A stretch of 64,000 nt of DNA from positions 575,221-639,220 of the forward strand of contig NZ_VHLG01000002.1 of assembly GCF_006516955.1 (NCBI RefSeq), written 5' to 3'. Under the pieces are notes generated by a model. That model searched no databases. It was given only the letters and a program-made list of their open reading frames with translations, and had not been told where the DNA came from. The stretch is from Martelella alba (GTDB lineage: Bacteria > Pseudomonadota > Alphaproteobacteria > Rhizobiales > Rhizobiaceae). The translations under genes were made by a program, and so were the position numbers. Below are positions 24,992 through 33,285 of the stretch, piece after piece. Positions within the stretch are counted from its first letter, which is position 1; every line of letters begins with the position of its first letter.

Positions 24992-25924
24992 TCAGGCCGC
25001 CAGTGTCGTACCGTAGGTGATACCCTTTTCCTTCAGCCAGCGGCGATAGGCGATCGACGTCGCATCGGCGCGTGTCGGGATTTCCGCGCGCGGCTCCATC
25101 GGCAGCAGCACCGGACGCTGGTTTTCCAGAATGATGCGATCCTGCAGGAAAATCTCCTGCTGAAACTGGATCATCGCCGCGTCGCTGGCCTGATCATCGA
25201 TCATGTAGAGGCCGGGATGGGCGCGGCAGAGATCCGGCGCCAGCGGCTGCACGAAAAGCGCAATCACATCGAAACGATTGGCGGCGCCGGGACAGGTCTT
25301 GTAGAGCAGCGTGTTGAACGGCGCCATGACACGATAGCTATAGTCGACATCGACAGCGCCTTCCGCCGAAAGCGCGGCACGCGGCTGCTTGAAGGTGCAG
25401 TCCGTTGCCCAGACCTCATCGACATCGCGGCGGATCTCGACCTTGTAGCTCTTGACCTCGGTATGCGGCTCGGCACCGAGAATATCGGTATGGACAAACG
25501 GAAAATGAGCCAGATCGAGAAAATTCTCGACAATCCTGAGCCCCGAGGCGCGCACGGTGATCGCCCCGCAGGTGATCACCCGGCGGTCAGGCTCGGCAAT
25601 TTCCGGCAGATCGAAAAGATCACGGGCCGGTTCGCCCGGCGTGGTCCAGACAAAGCCATAGCGGCGGATCACCGGCAGAACCGAACCGCCTTCAGCCCGG
25701 CTGACGCCGATGACATCGCCGCGCCGTGTCAGGGTGAGCGGCACACCCAGCAAAACGGTCCGCGTCTCACCTTCGGCAAGATCGCTCTCGGCCGAGACCA
25801 CATACCATTGATCCAGCGCTGCCTTTTCCACCATCTGTTCGCCCCGTCTTTCGTTTATCCGGCCAATCCTGGCCAGATAATCTTGGGAAGTTTTTACGCG
25901 CAAGTCCAGTGGCTTGACATTCAT
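24992..25924 (-). CDS. Rieske-less non-haem iron oxygenase subunit (NdmC-like)
   Basis: A 310-residue protein related to the alpha subunits of Rieske oxygenases. The mononuclear iron motif is intact: ENFLDLAHFPFVH (133-145) with His140 and His145, and a later Asp-rich segment YMIDDQASDA. The N-terminal Rieske domain is present only as a shell: VLLGVPLTLTRRGDVIGVS is followed almost directly by VIRRYGFVWTTPGEPARD, and both C-x-H and C-x2-H cluster motifs are missing, as if just the cluster-binding lobe were absent. A separate Rieske protein and a GST-like protein are encoded divergently next to it, as in the caffeine N-demethylase NdmC/D/E. A start at 25924 avoids overlap with the divergent gene. 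Confidence 0.82.
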   Translation of the reverse strand: MNVKPLDLRVKTSQDYLARIGRINERRGEQMVEKAALDQWYVVSAESDLAEGETRTVLLGVPLTLTRRGDVIGVSRAEGGSVLPVIRRYGFVWTTPGEPARDLFDLPEIAEPDRRVITCGAITVRASGLRIVENFLDLAHFPFVHTDILGAEPHTEVKSYKVEIRRDVDEVWATDCTFKQPRAALSAEGAVDVDYSYRVMAPFNTLLYKTCPGAANRFDVIALFVQPLAPDLCRAHPGLYMIDDQASDAAMIQFQQEIFLQDRIILENQRPVLLPMEPRAEIPTRADATSIAYRRWLKEKGITYGTTLAA

Positions 25925-25968
25925 CAGCCAGCGCCTTCCGATAGCGCCAATCACAAGAGGCCGCGAAC

Positions 25969-26214
25969 TTGACCGACAATGCCACGAAAACAACCTTCCG
26001 CTTCTCCGGCAGGCTCAGCCCGCAAAGCTTTCGCGCGCTTGCCGAAAACCGCGCCGCCCGGCTGGCGCTTCAGATCGATATTCTGACGCTTGATGAAAGG
26101 GCGGCCGAAATTCGGGTACATGGCCCGGAAGCGCTCATCGGCGCTTTCGAAATGGCCTTGTCACTCGGCCCCTATGATTGCATGATTCTCGACATCGCCA
26201 CATCTCCGGCCTGA
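25969..26214 (+). CDS. Small protein of unknown function beside split Rieske oxygenase
   Basis: An 81-residue protein that I do not recognise with certainty. It begins at a TTG with AAGAGG nine bases upstream. The sequence FRFSGRLSPQSFRALAENRAARLALQIDILTLDERAAEIRV has an alternating pattern that suggests a small alpha/beta fold, and the end GPYDCMILDIATSPA has one cysteine; the overall look is slightly like acylphosphatase, but the catalytic Arg and Asn are not evident. It lies between the divergent oxygenase gene and the Rieske gene, 37 bases before the latter, and is probably in the same transcript. Confidence 0.65.
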   Translation: MTDNATKTTFRFSGRLSPQSFRALAENRAARLALQIDILTLDERAAEIRVHGPEALIGAFEMALSLGPYDCMILDIATSPA

Positions 26215-26251
26215 TCCGGCCGAAACTGACCCCGAAAGGCATCAATTCATC

Positions 26252-26920
26252 ATGGCAGCGACCTGGTATCCGGTAGCGCTCGCAGAAACGCTTGAAAACG
26301 GCAGCTCCGCCGGCACCCGCATCCGGGGCAGGGAAATCGCCATCTGGCGTGACAATGAAGGCACGGCCCATGCCTGGGAGGACCGCTGTCCCCATCGCGG
26401 TGTGCGCCTGTCGCTCGGCTTCGTGCGCGGCAATCACATTGCCTGCCTCTATCATGGCTGGGAATATGCCAGCGACGGCCAGTGCCGCTATATTCCCGCC
26501 CATCCCGAACTTGAGGTGCCGAAAACCATCCGCGTGCCGCGTTATAGCGTCGCAGACCATGCCGGCATCATCTGGACGACCGGCCATGAAGATGGCGATG
26601 TGGCGACACTGCCGGATGTTTGCGGGCCGGTAAGTCCGGTGCGCTCGCTCTATGTTGATGCATCACCTGAAAAGATCCTGGCCTGCCTGAAAAACGCCGA
26701 TGCAACGGCAAGCGGCGCACCAGATGCAACAGTCTGGCGCGCGACCATCGGCAAAACGTCGCTTTTCATCGCGGTTCAGCCTTTCGACGATAAAATCACG
26801 GCGCTGCATATAATCATCGCCGCCGCAGCCGATGTGAAATTGCGCCTTGATGCCGCGCGCTTTGCCGAAAGCTTACGCCTTGCCGCCGAAACGGCCCCCG
26901 TTGCGGAGGCTGAACAATGA
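26252..26920 (+). CDS. Stand-alone Rieske [2Fe-2S] protein
   Basis: A 222-residue protein whose first 110 residues form a complete oxygenase-type Rieske domain. The cluster ligands are Cys46 and His48 (EDRCPHRG) and Cys65 and His68 (CLYHGWEY). The domain closes with VPRYSVADHAGIIWTTG. The remaining 110 residues have no iron site and are not recognised; they may be an interaction domain. It has no reductase domains, unlike NdmD. Its stop overlaps the start of the GST-like gene in ATGA. It likely passes electrons to the Rieske-less oxygenase encoded divergently at 24992. Confidence 0.87.
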   Translation: MAATWYPVALAETLENGSSAGTRIRGREIAIWRDNEGTAHAWEDRCPHRGVRLSLGFVRGNHIACLYHGWEYASDGQCRYIPAHPELEVPKTIRVPRYSVADHAGIIWTTGHEDGDVATLPDVCGPVSPVRSLYVDASPEKILACLKNADATASGAPDATVWRATIGKTSLFIAVQPFDDKITALHIIIAAAADVKLRLDAARFAESLRLAAETAPVAEAEQ

Positions 26921-27555
26921 GCAAACTTGTTCTCTATGACCATGCGCTGGATGAAAACTGCTATCGCCTGCGCCTTTTCATGGCGCTCGCCGGAATCCCT
27001 TACGAGACAGTGGCGATCGATTCCGTGCCCGGCAACGCCCATCAATCCGCAGAAATGCGCGCCCTGTCGCCCGCCGCAATCCTGCCGGTACTGAGTGATG
27101 ACGGCAAGGCCTATCCCGGCGTGATCGGCCCTCTCATCCATCTTGCCAGACTTGCCGCCAAGACACCGGATGGCAGCCCGTGGCGGCCCGAAGCCGAAGC
27201 CCCTGAAATCGCCGGATGGCTGGAATTTTCCGTCACCACGCTGAAGGCTGCAGTGGATGCCCGTTTCGAAGCCTTGTTCTCACCGACCGGCGGCCCGTCG
27301 GATGATCTGCGCCAGGCGGCACGCGAAGCACTGCGTATCATGGATGACCACATGACACGCCGTCAGATCGAAGGCTCTGAATGGTTTGTCGGCATGACGC
27401 CAAGCCTTGCCGATGTCGCACTGTTCCCGAGCTTCGGCCTGTCGCGCGATTTCGGCGTCGATCACGATGAATTTCCGGCCTTGAGACGCTGGTATCGCCG
27501 CTTCCGCGCCCTGCCCGGCTTCATCACCATGTCCGGCATTCCCGACTATCACTGA
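26917..27555 (+). CDS. Glutathione S-transferase-like protein (NdmE-like context)
   Basis: A 212-residue protein with a thioredoxin-like N-terminal domain (LVLYDHALDENCYRLRLFMALAGIPYETVAID) and a helical C-terminal domain typical of GSTs. The start of the second domain and the segment FVGMTPSLADVALFPSFGLSRD (N-capping motif) are conserved. The gene is coupled by a four-base overlap to the Rieske gene. In the caffeine-degrading NdmCDE complex a GST homologue bridges the oxygenase and Rieske components, and this arrangement suggests a similar structural role; a catalytic glutathione-dependent role is the alternative. Confidence 0.85.
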   Translation: MSKLVLYDHALDENCYRLRLFMALAGIPYETVAIDSVPGNAHQSAEMRALSPAAILPVLSDDGKAYPGVIGPLIHLARLAAKTPDGSPWRPEAEAPEIAGWLEFSVTTLKAAVDARFEALFSPTGGPSDDLRQAAREALRIMDDHMTRRQIEGSEWFVGMTPSLADVALFPSFGLSRDFGVDHDEFPALRRWYRRFRALPGFITMSGIPDYH

Positions 27556-27560
27556 GGCGA

Positions 27561-27588
27561 AAAAGCCCGGCGCATTGGCCGGGCTTTT
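27561..27588. terminator. Bidirectional terminator between GST-like gene and glcB
   Basis: Perfect 11-base arms AAAAGCCCGGC and GCCGGGCTTTT flank the loop GCATTG. It lies between the converging GST-like and malate synthase genes, 5 bases after the first and 24 beyond the second, with A- and T-runs on both sides, so it can serve both. Confidence 0.88.
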
Positions 27589-27611
27589 CACTGTCATTCC
27601 GCAGACACCGC

Positions 27612-29780
27612 TCAGGCGGCGTCCTTTGCCTTGCGCTCCAGCCGGCGGGCATGCAGCACCGGTTCGGTATAGCCATTGGGCTGTTCTCGGCCCTTCAGCA
27701 CCAAGTCGAGCGCGGCCTGAAACGCAACCGAGCTGTCAAAATGCCCGGCCATCGGGCGGTAGAGCGGATCACCGTCATTCTGCCGGTCGACGACGGCTGC
27801 CATCTTCTTCATCGTCTGAACGATCTCATCTTCCGTGACGACGCCGTGATAGAGCCAGTTGGCCATATGCTGGGAGGAGATGCGCAGCGTCGCGCGGTCT
27901 TCCATCAGGCCGATATCGTTGATATCCGGCACCTTGGAGCAGCCGACGCCCTGATCGATCCAGCGCACGACATAGCCGAGAATGCCCTGCGCATTATTGT
28001 CGAGTTCCGCCTGAATATCGTCTTTCGACCAGTTGGGCCGCACCGCAACCGGAACCGAGAGAATATCCTTCAGCGAGGCGCGCTGACGGCTGACCAGGCT
28101 CTTCTGCACCTTCTCGACATCGACCTCGTGATAATGGGTCGCATGCAGCGTTGCCGCCGTCGGAGAGGGCACCCAGGCAGTATTGGCGCCGGCCCTGGGA
28201 TGGCCGATCTTGGTCTCCAGCATTGCGGCCATCAGATCCGGCATGGCCCACATGCCCTTGCCGATCTGGGCGTGACCGGCCAGACCGCATTCCAGCCCGA
28301 TATCGACATTCCAGTTTTCGTAGGCGGCAATCCAGGCTGCTGCCTTCATGTCGCCCTTGCGGATCATCGGCCCCGCTTCCATCGAGGTATGGATCTCGTC
28401 ACCGGTGCGATCAAGGAAGCCGGTATTGATGAAGACAACGCGATCCTTCGCCGCCCGGATACATTCCTTGAGGTTGACCGTGGTACGGCGTTCCTCATCC
28501 ATGATGCCCATCTTCATGGTGTTTTCCGCCATGCCGACAAGCTTTTCGGCACGGGTGAACAGATCGGTGGCAAAAGCCACTTCTTCCGGCCCGTGCATCT
28601 TCGGCTTGACCACATACATCGAGCCGTTGAGCGAGTTCAGATGTTTGCCGTCAGGGCCAATATCGTAAAGCGCGATCAGCGCCGTCACCAGCGCATCCAT
28701 GATGCCTTCCGGTACTTCACGCCCGTCGTGATCGAGGATCGCCGGATTGGTCATCAGGTGGCCGACATTGCGGATCAGCATCAAGGAGCGGCGGCGCAGC
28801 AGGAAGGGCTTGCCATCACCGTCCTTGTATTCGGTGTCAGGATGGAGGCGCCGGGTGAAGCTCTTTCCGCCCTTGGACACCTCTTCCGACAGATCGCCCT
28901 TCATCAGGCCAAGCCAGTTGGAATAGGCCAGAACCTTGTCCTCGGCATCTACGGCGGCGACAGAATCCTCGCAGTCCATGATCGTGGTGATTGCCGATTC
29001 GAGCGCGACGTCATTGATATGCGCCGGATCCTGGCGACCGATCATGCCATCGGCATCAATCGCAATCTCGATATGAAGGTGGTTATGGCTGAGAAGAATA
29101 TGGCCAGGCGCTGCCGCCTCGCCAAGATAGCCGGCAAATTGCGAGGGATCGGCAAGACCGGTGATCCCCTTGTCGGTCTGAACCATCAGGGCACCGCCCT
29201 CAACCGTCAACCCTTTGACCACGCTCCAGCTTTCACCTGCCAGCGGCGCTGACTTGTCAAGAAAATTGCGGGCCCAGGCTATGACCTTCTCGCCGCGTAC
29301 CGGGTTGTAGCCCTTGCCCTTCTCCGCACCGCCATTTTCGGCAATAGCATCCGTGCCGTAAAGCGCGTCATAAAGCGAACCCCAGCGCGCATTGGCGGCG
29401 TTCAGCGCATAGCGCGCATTCATGATCGGCACGACCAGCTGCGGACCGGCAATGGTGGTGATCTCCGGATCAACATTGGCGGTGGAAACGGCAAAATCCG
29501 GCCCTTCCGGCAGGATATAACCGATCTCGCGCAGATAGGCCTCATAGGCGCCCATATCAGCCGGCGCACCATGTTCCTTGTACCAGGCGTCAAGCTTTTC
29601 CTGCATCGCATCGCGCGTCTTCAAAAGCGCGCGGTTCTTCGGCGCAAGTTCATGCACGATCTCGGAAAATCCGGCGAAATAGGCTTCGGGATCAACGTTG
29701 GTTCCCGGCAGAACGCGATCATTCAGGAAATCGTAAAGCGCCTTGTCGAAGGCAAGGCCGTATTTTTCGATGCGGGCCAT
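27612..29780 (-). CDS. glcB: Malate synthase G
   Basis: A 722-residue malate synthase of the single-chain G type, which condenses glyoxylate with acetyl-CoA to malate in the glyoxylate cycle and in glycolate use. The length and the whole-length pattern fit: N-terminal [24 protein letters not shown], central [11 protein letters not shown] and [16 protein letters not shown] segments, the acid-base region [21 protein letters not shown], and the C-terminal [14 protein letters not shown] and [17 protein letters not shown]. Isocitrate lyase is not in the window. It is transcribed alone, towards the shared terminator. Confidence 0.97.
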   Translation of the reverse strand: MARIEKYGLAFDKALYDFLNDRVLPGTNVDPEAYFAGFSEIVHELAPKNRALLKTRDAMQEKLDAWYKEHGAPADMGAYEAYLREIGYILPEGPDFAVSTANVDPEITTIAGPQLVVPIMNARYALNAANARWGSLYDALYGTDAIAENGGAEKGKGYNPVRGEKVIAWARNFLDKSAPLAGESWSVVKGLTVEGGALMVQTDKGITGLADPSQFAGYLGEAAAPGHILLSHNHLHIEIAIDADGMIGRQDPAHINDVALESAITTIMDCEDSVAAVDAEDKVLAYSNWLGLMKGDLSEEVSKGGKSFTRRLHPDTEYKDGDGKPFLLRRRSLMLIRNVGHLMTNPAILDHDGREVPEGIMDALVTALIALYDIGPDGKHLNSLNGSMYVVKPKMHGPEEVAFATDLFTRAEKLVGMAENTMKMGIMDEERRTTVNLKECIRAAKDRVVFINTGFLDRTGDEIHTSMEAGPMIRKGDMKAAAWIAAYENWNVDIGLECGLAGHAQIGKGMWAMPDLMAAMLETKIGHPRAGANTAWVPSPTAATLHATHYHEVDVEKVQKSLVSRQRASLKDILSVPVAVRPNWSKDDIQAELDNNAQGILGYVVRWIDQGVGCSKVPDINDIGLMEDRATLRISSQHMANWLYHGVVTEDEIVQTMKKMAAVVDRQNDGDPLYRPMAGHFDSSVAFQAALDLVLKGREQPNGYTEPVLHARRLERKAKDAA

Positions 29781-30017
29781 GGGTGTGCCTCATTGATGGA
29801 GTGTTGGTTGTCCGCAAAGTGGGGGTGAAACCCTTCAAGGTCAACTCGGCATTAATTTGAAATATTTTCAACCATATGGAAACAAACCCGTCTGACAGCC
29901 TGGAGTGGTGAGTCTTTCCTTGCAGCAAGCGACCGCTGTCGCTAATGGAGGACAGACAGCAAACCGTCCATTCGCCCGAATGTCTTCGGGCCAGACGCAA
30001 AATGGCAAAAAGCACGC

Positions 30018-31139
30018 ATGACAAAAAAAGCACTCATCACCGGCGTGACGGGGCAGGATGGCTCCTATCTGACAGAGCTGCTGCTGGAAAAAGGCTATGA
30101 GGTTCACGGCATCAAACGCCGCGCCTCGCTGATCAACACCCAGCGCATTGATCATCTCTACGAAGATCCACATGCGGTGACCGTGCCGATGAAACTTCAT
30201 TACGGGGATCTGACGGACACATCCAACCTGACCCGGCTGATCGGCGAGATCGAACCGGACGAGATCTACAATCTCGGTGCCCAGTCGCATGTGGCCGTCT
30301 CCTTTGAAGCACCCGAATATACCGCAGATGTTGATGCAATGGGAACGATCAGACTGCTAGAGGCAATGCGATTTCTGGGCCTTGAGAAGAAGACGCGCTT
30401 TTACCAGGCATCGACCTCGGAGCTTTACGGCCTTGTTCAGGAAACACCGCAGCGGGAGACCACGCCATTTCATCCGCGCTCGCCCTATGCCGTTGCGAAG
30501 CTTTACGCCTACTGGATTACGGTGAACTATCGCGAGGCCTATGGGCTTTATGCCTGCAACGGCATCCTGTTCAACCATGAAAGCCCGCGCCGTGGCGAAA
30601 CCTTCGTGACCCGCAAGATTACCAGGGGGCTCGCCAATGTCGCCATGGGCCTCGAATCCTGCCTCTATATGGGCAATATCGACAGCCTGCGCGACTGGGG
30701 CCATGCCAAGGATTATGTGCGCATGCAGTGGCTGATGCTGCAGCAGGACCAGCCGGAAGACTTTGTCATCGCCACCGGCCAGCAATACAGCGTCCGCGAA
30801 TTCATCACCTGGGCGGCAGCCGACCTTGGCATCACCCTTGAATTCACCGGCAGCGATATCGCGGAAAAGGCCATTGTCTCGGCGGTGACAGGCGACAACG
30901 CCCCCAATGTGAAAGTTGGCGACGTCATCATGCAGATTGATCCGCGCTATTTCCGCCCGGCCGAAGTTGCGACCCTGCTCGGCGATGCCACCAAGGCCAG
31001 GGAGAAGCTTGGCTGGACCCCGGAAATCTCCGCGCGGGACATGTGCCGGGAAATGGTCGAGGCTGACCTGAAAACAGCCCGGCGCTACACGCTGCTGAAA
31101 GAACACGGGCTTGAACTGCCCGTCAGCATCGAAAGCTGA
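30018..31139 (+). CDS. gmd: GDP-mannose 4,6-dehydratase
   Basis: A 373-residue SDR-type sugar-nucleotide enzyme that converts GDP-D-mannose to GDP-4-keto-6-deoxymannose, the precursor of GDP-fucose, GDP-rhamnose or GDP-perosamine. The NADP loop is [15 protein letters not shown], the catalytic Ser-Tyr-Lys set is in STSELYG and [12 protein letters not shown], and the [18 protein letters not shown] signature is typical of Gmd. Its substrate can be provided by the manC and phosphomannomutase genes at 57-60 kb. It is a monocistronic gene, with no other sugar-nucleotide gene adjacent. Confidence 0.95.
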   Translation: MTKKALITGVTGQDGSYLTELLLEKGYEVHGIKRRASLINTQRIDHLYEDPHAVTVPMKLHYGDLTDTSNLTRLIGEIEPDEIYNLGAQSHVAVSFEAPEYTADVDAMGTIRLLEAMRFLGLEKKTRFYQASTSELYGLVQETPQRETTPFHPRSPYAVAKLYAYWITVNYREAYGLYACNGILFNHESPRRGETFVTRKITRGLANVAMGLESCLYMGNIDSLRDWGHAKDYVRMQWLMLQQDQPEDFVIATGQQYSVREFITWAAADLGITLEFTGSDIAEKAIVSAVTGDNAPNVKVGDVIMQIDPRYFRPAEVATLLGDATKAREKLGWTPEISARDMCREMVEADLKTARRYTLLKEHGLELPVSIES

Positions 31140-31457
31140 TCCTGGAGCATTCCGGCCAGAACGTGGTGGCCGGCGCTGTTCCAGCACTTTGTTTTGACGC
31201 AGTTTCACGCGGAAGCCCGGTTTTTCCGCTTTCGCGCGATCGCTCGAAAATCAGGCGCACGCCTGAACCAGCCCGCACCCTCACGAACGCACGTCTGAGA
31301 GCGCTGTGCATCCATTTGGATGCACAAAGGACACTCTAACCCATTGAATCTAAGCATCGTGCTTTCCGAAGATCGAACCCGATTTTCGGGCCGATGCTGT
31401 AGCGGACATGCATTACGTCGGGGCAGGCAGGTCGCGCCTCGCCCATGGGATGGCAGA
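31140..31457. repeat. Mosaic of rhizobial-type intergenic palindromes
   Basis: No gene is seen in this 318-base gap. Its left half (about 31170-31245) has GCACTTTGTTTTGACGCAG and related stretches that look like a degenerate copy of a palindrome common in rhizobial intergenic DNA. The right half has the hairpin 31354-31397, with arms GCATCG and CGATGC outside and CCGAAGATCG / CGATTTTCGG inside, also of a familiar rhizobial type. It separates the convergent gmd and FAD-oxidase genes and may end both transcripts. Confidence 0.55.
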
Positions 31458-32765
31458 TCAGATCACGACGCCTTCCGTCATCCGGGCCGTCCCCCCTTCC
31501 GGCATCGGCAACAAATGTTCAAGAACGCGTTCGGCGCTGGCCAGCGCGCCCTCAACCCAGCCCGGGTAATTGGTGAACAGGTCCGAACACACCACGGCGT
31601 CATCACCGATCGGCCAAAAGCCGGCCGGAACCAGATTGATGCCCGAGCGCCAGAAGGATATCCCCTCGGGCCAGAACTGATGTTCGGCGGAAACCGGATG
31701 GGGAATGATATCGTCGCCAAGCGCAAAAGGCAGAACGTCGCGGATGGCCTCGACAAAGGCCATGTGGATGCCGCGATCATGCACAAAGGCATCATGCAGG
31801 GCATGGGCGCTGCGCCCGTCGCTATAGACAAGCAGGAATTTCCCCTCCCGCGGAAAATAGACCTTGCGGAAGATCGAAGCGCTGGTGAAGCAACGCCCCT
31901 CCAGCCCCATACCGTCCCACCACCGGTCCGTATAGCTGAAATAGGCTTTTGTCAGCGGCACCGCACTGATGCCGTCACGCAGGGTTGGCGAAAGCGAAAT
32001 GCCACGCAGACGCAGCACATTTCCAAGGGGTATGGCGAAAATCACCTTGTCGAAGGATCGGCTCTTCTTGCCGGAGCGGGTTTCGAAACCGAGCTCATAG
32101 CCGCCGCCCGGCCGGATCTCAATTCGGGTCAGTTCATGTTCGAGACAGAACTCCACCCGCTGGACGAGTTCCGCCTGCAGCGCTGTCGCCAGAGCGGAGA
32201 ACCCCTCTCTGAAACACATCCACTTGCGCCGCTCATCGGCAAAAAGGCCGCCGGTCTCGGGATGATGCCGTAACAGCTGAAACCCTTCTTCGAAGCTCAG
32301 ATCCGTGTTGCGTAGCAGATCATAGCCGCACATTTCGACAAGATAGTCGAATTTACGCCGTCCAAGCGAATTCAACGCGGCCTGCTCCAGATTCATGCGC
32401 TGCCTGTCGCGCGGGGAGAGCATATTGAAATAGTCGCTGAGCTCACCGCAAAACCCCTTCAGCAAATGCCATGTCTGTTCGTGCAGGCCGCGCTGCAGCG
32501 GCGAGAGAACAAAGGCAAAGGGTATTGTCTCAAGCCCGAGCGCATAAGCCAGCCTGCTGACCCTTTCATGGGCGACGGCATCAAACCGCCCGGCCCCGAG
32601 CTCGGCAATGCCGGCCCCGTTATCCAGCACCCGTGACAGGATACGTCCGCCCACAAGGTCGGATTTTTCAATGACTGTAACCCTGGCGTCGCCGGACTGG
32701 CTGAGCTTTCGCGCAAGGGCGAGGCCGGCAATGCCTGCCCCGATAATGGCATATGATGTGACCAT
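31458..32765 (-). CDS. FAD-dependent amine-oxidase-like oxidoreductase
   Basis: A 435-residue flavoprotein of the NAD(P)-binding/amine oxidase family. The N-terminal Rossmann loop is AIIGAGIAGLALARKL with the acidic residue in VTVIEKSDLVGGR, and the GGR signature of this family follows. The C-terminal FAD contact is FPIGDDAVVCSDLF-like (FWPIGDDAVVCSDLF). The substrate is unknown; relatives include protoporphyrinogen oxidase-like and polyamine oxidase-like enzymes. It is a single gene, divergent from the large STAND-like gene with a 520-base spacer. Confidence 0.75.
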   Translation of the reverse strand: MVTSYAIIGAGIAGLALARKLSQSGDARVTVIEKSDLVGGRILSRVLDNGAGIAELGAGRFDAVAHERVSRLAYALGLETIPFAFVLSPLQRGLHEQTWHLLKGFCGELSDYFNMLSPRDRQRMNLEQAALNSLGRRKFDYLVEMCGYDLLRNTDLSFEEGFQLLRHHPETGGLFADERRKWMCFREGFSALATALQAELVQRVEFCLEHELTRIEIRPGGGYELGFETRSGKKSRSFDKVIFAIPLGNVLRLRGISLSPTLRDGISAVPLTKAYFSYTDRWWDGMGLEGRCFTSASIFRKVYFPREGKFLLVYSDGRSAHALHDAFVHDRGIHMAFVEAIRDVLPFALGDDIIPHPVSAEHQFWPEGISFWRSGINLVPAGFWPIGDDAVVCSDLFTNYPGWVEGALASAERVLEHLLPMPEGGTARMTEGVVI

Positions 32766-33285
32766 TCATTCGTCTCCGATGTGTTTCGTGTCAGTCGCAG
32801 GTGGAAACGAGCATTACTGGCATTCAGACAGGCTTCAGGCCTCGCACTGCTGCACGCCGTTCAAAACGCACGGGGCAGCCCAAACCGGCCCTGCAATGAA
32901 AACCGGCGGCCGGAAACCATGTCCCGGGCCCTCTCTGCCAACAGGAAGCATGCGCACAAAATTCGCGAGATCCGCAGACGCCAATATTGGCCATATCCGT
33001 CATTTTTCATGCCATCCTCCTCGGTTTTGCCGCCACATGCGACCGACAGGAGGACAATGGGCTCACGCTGCCCTGCCACAAACCACAAAGAATTGACGGT
33101 CTGTTTTTTCAGTTTAATTGTCGATTTTGTTTTCACATCAATGCCGTGTTTGTATGTTTTTTATTGAATTGTCTATTCATGAAATGAAGACAAAATAAAC
33201 ATCATGCATTCTACACTCGATTCCATTTTTATTCGTCATCTCTGCATCAGAAACGATTCGCATCGCTGAATTTTAGGGGGATAAG
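32766..33285. promoter_or_regulatory. A/T-rich upstream region of the STAND-like gene
   Basis: A 520-base intergenic region with no supported gene. The part from about 33095 to 33275 is much richer in A and T than the flanking genes. It contains an inverted repeat at 33169-33193 (TTGTCTATTCAT facing ATGAAGACAA, imperfect), then GAATTTTAGGGGG, the ribosome site for the TTG start at 33286. The base composition suggests a foreign or fast-evolving promoter. Confidence 0.45.

Noticed and set aside
27651..29252. 533-residue open frame on the plus strand opposite glcB
   Set aside because: Shadow frame caused by high GC; malate synthase G is unambiguous on the minus strand.
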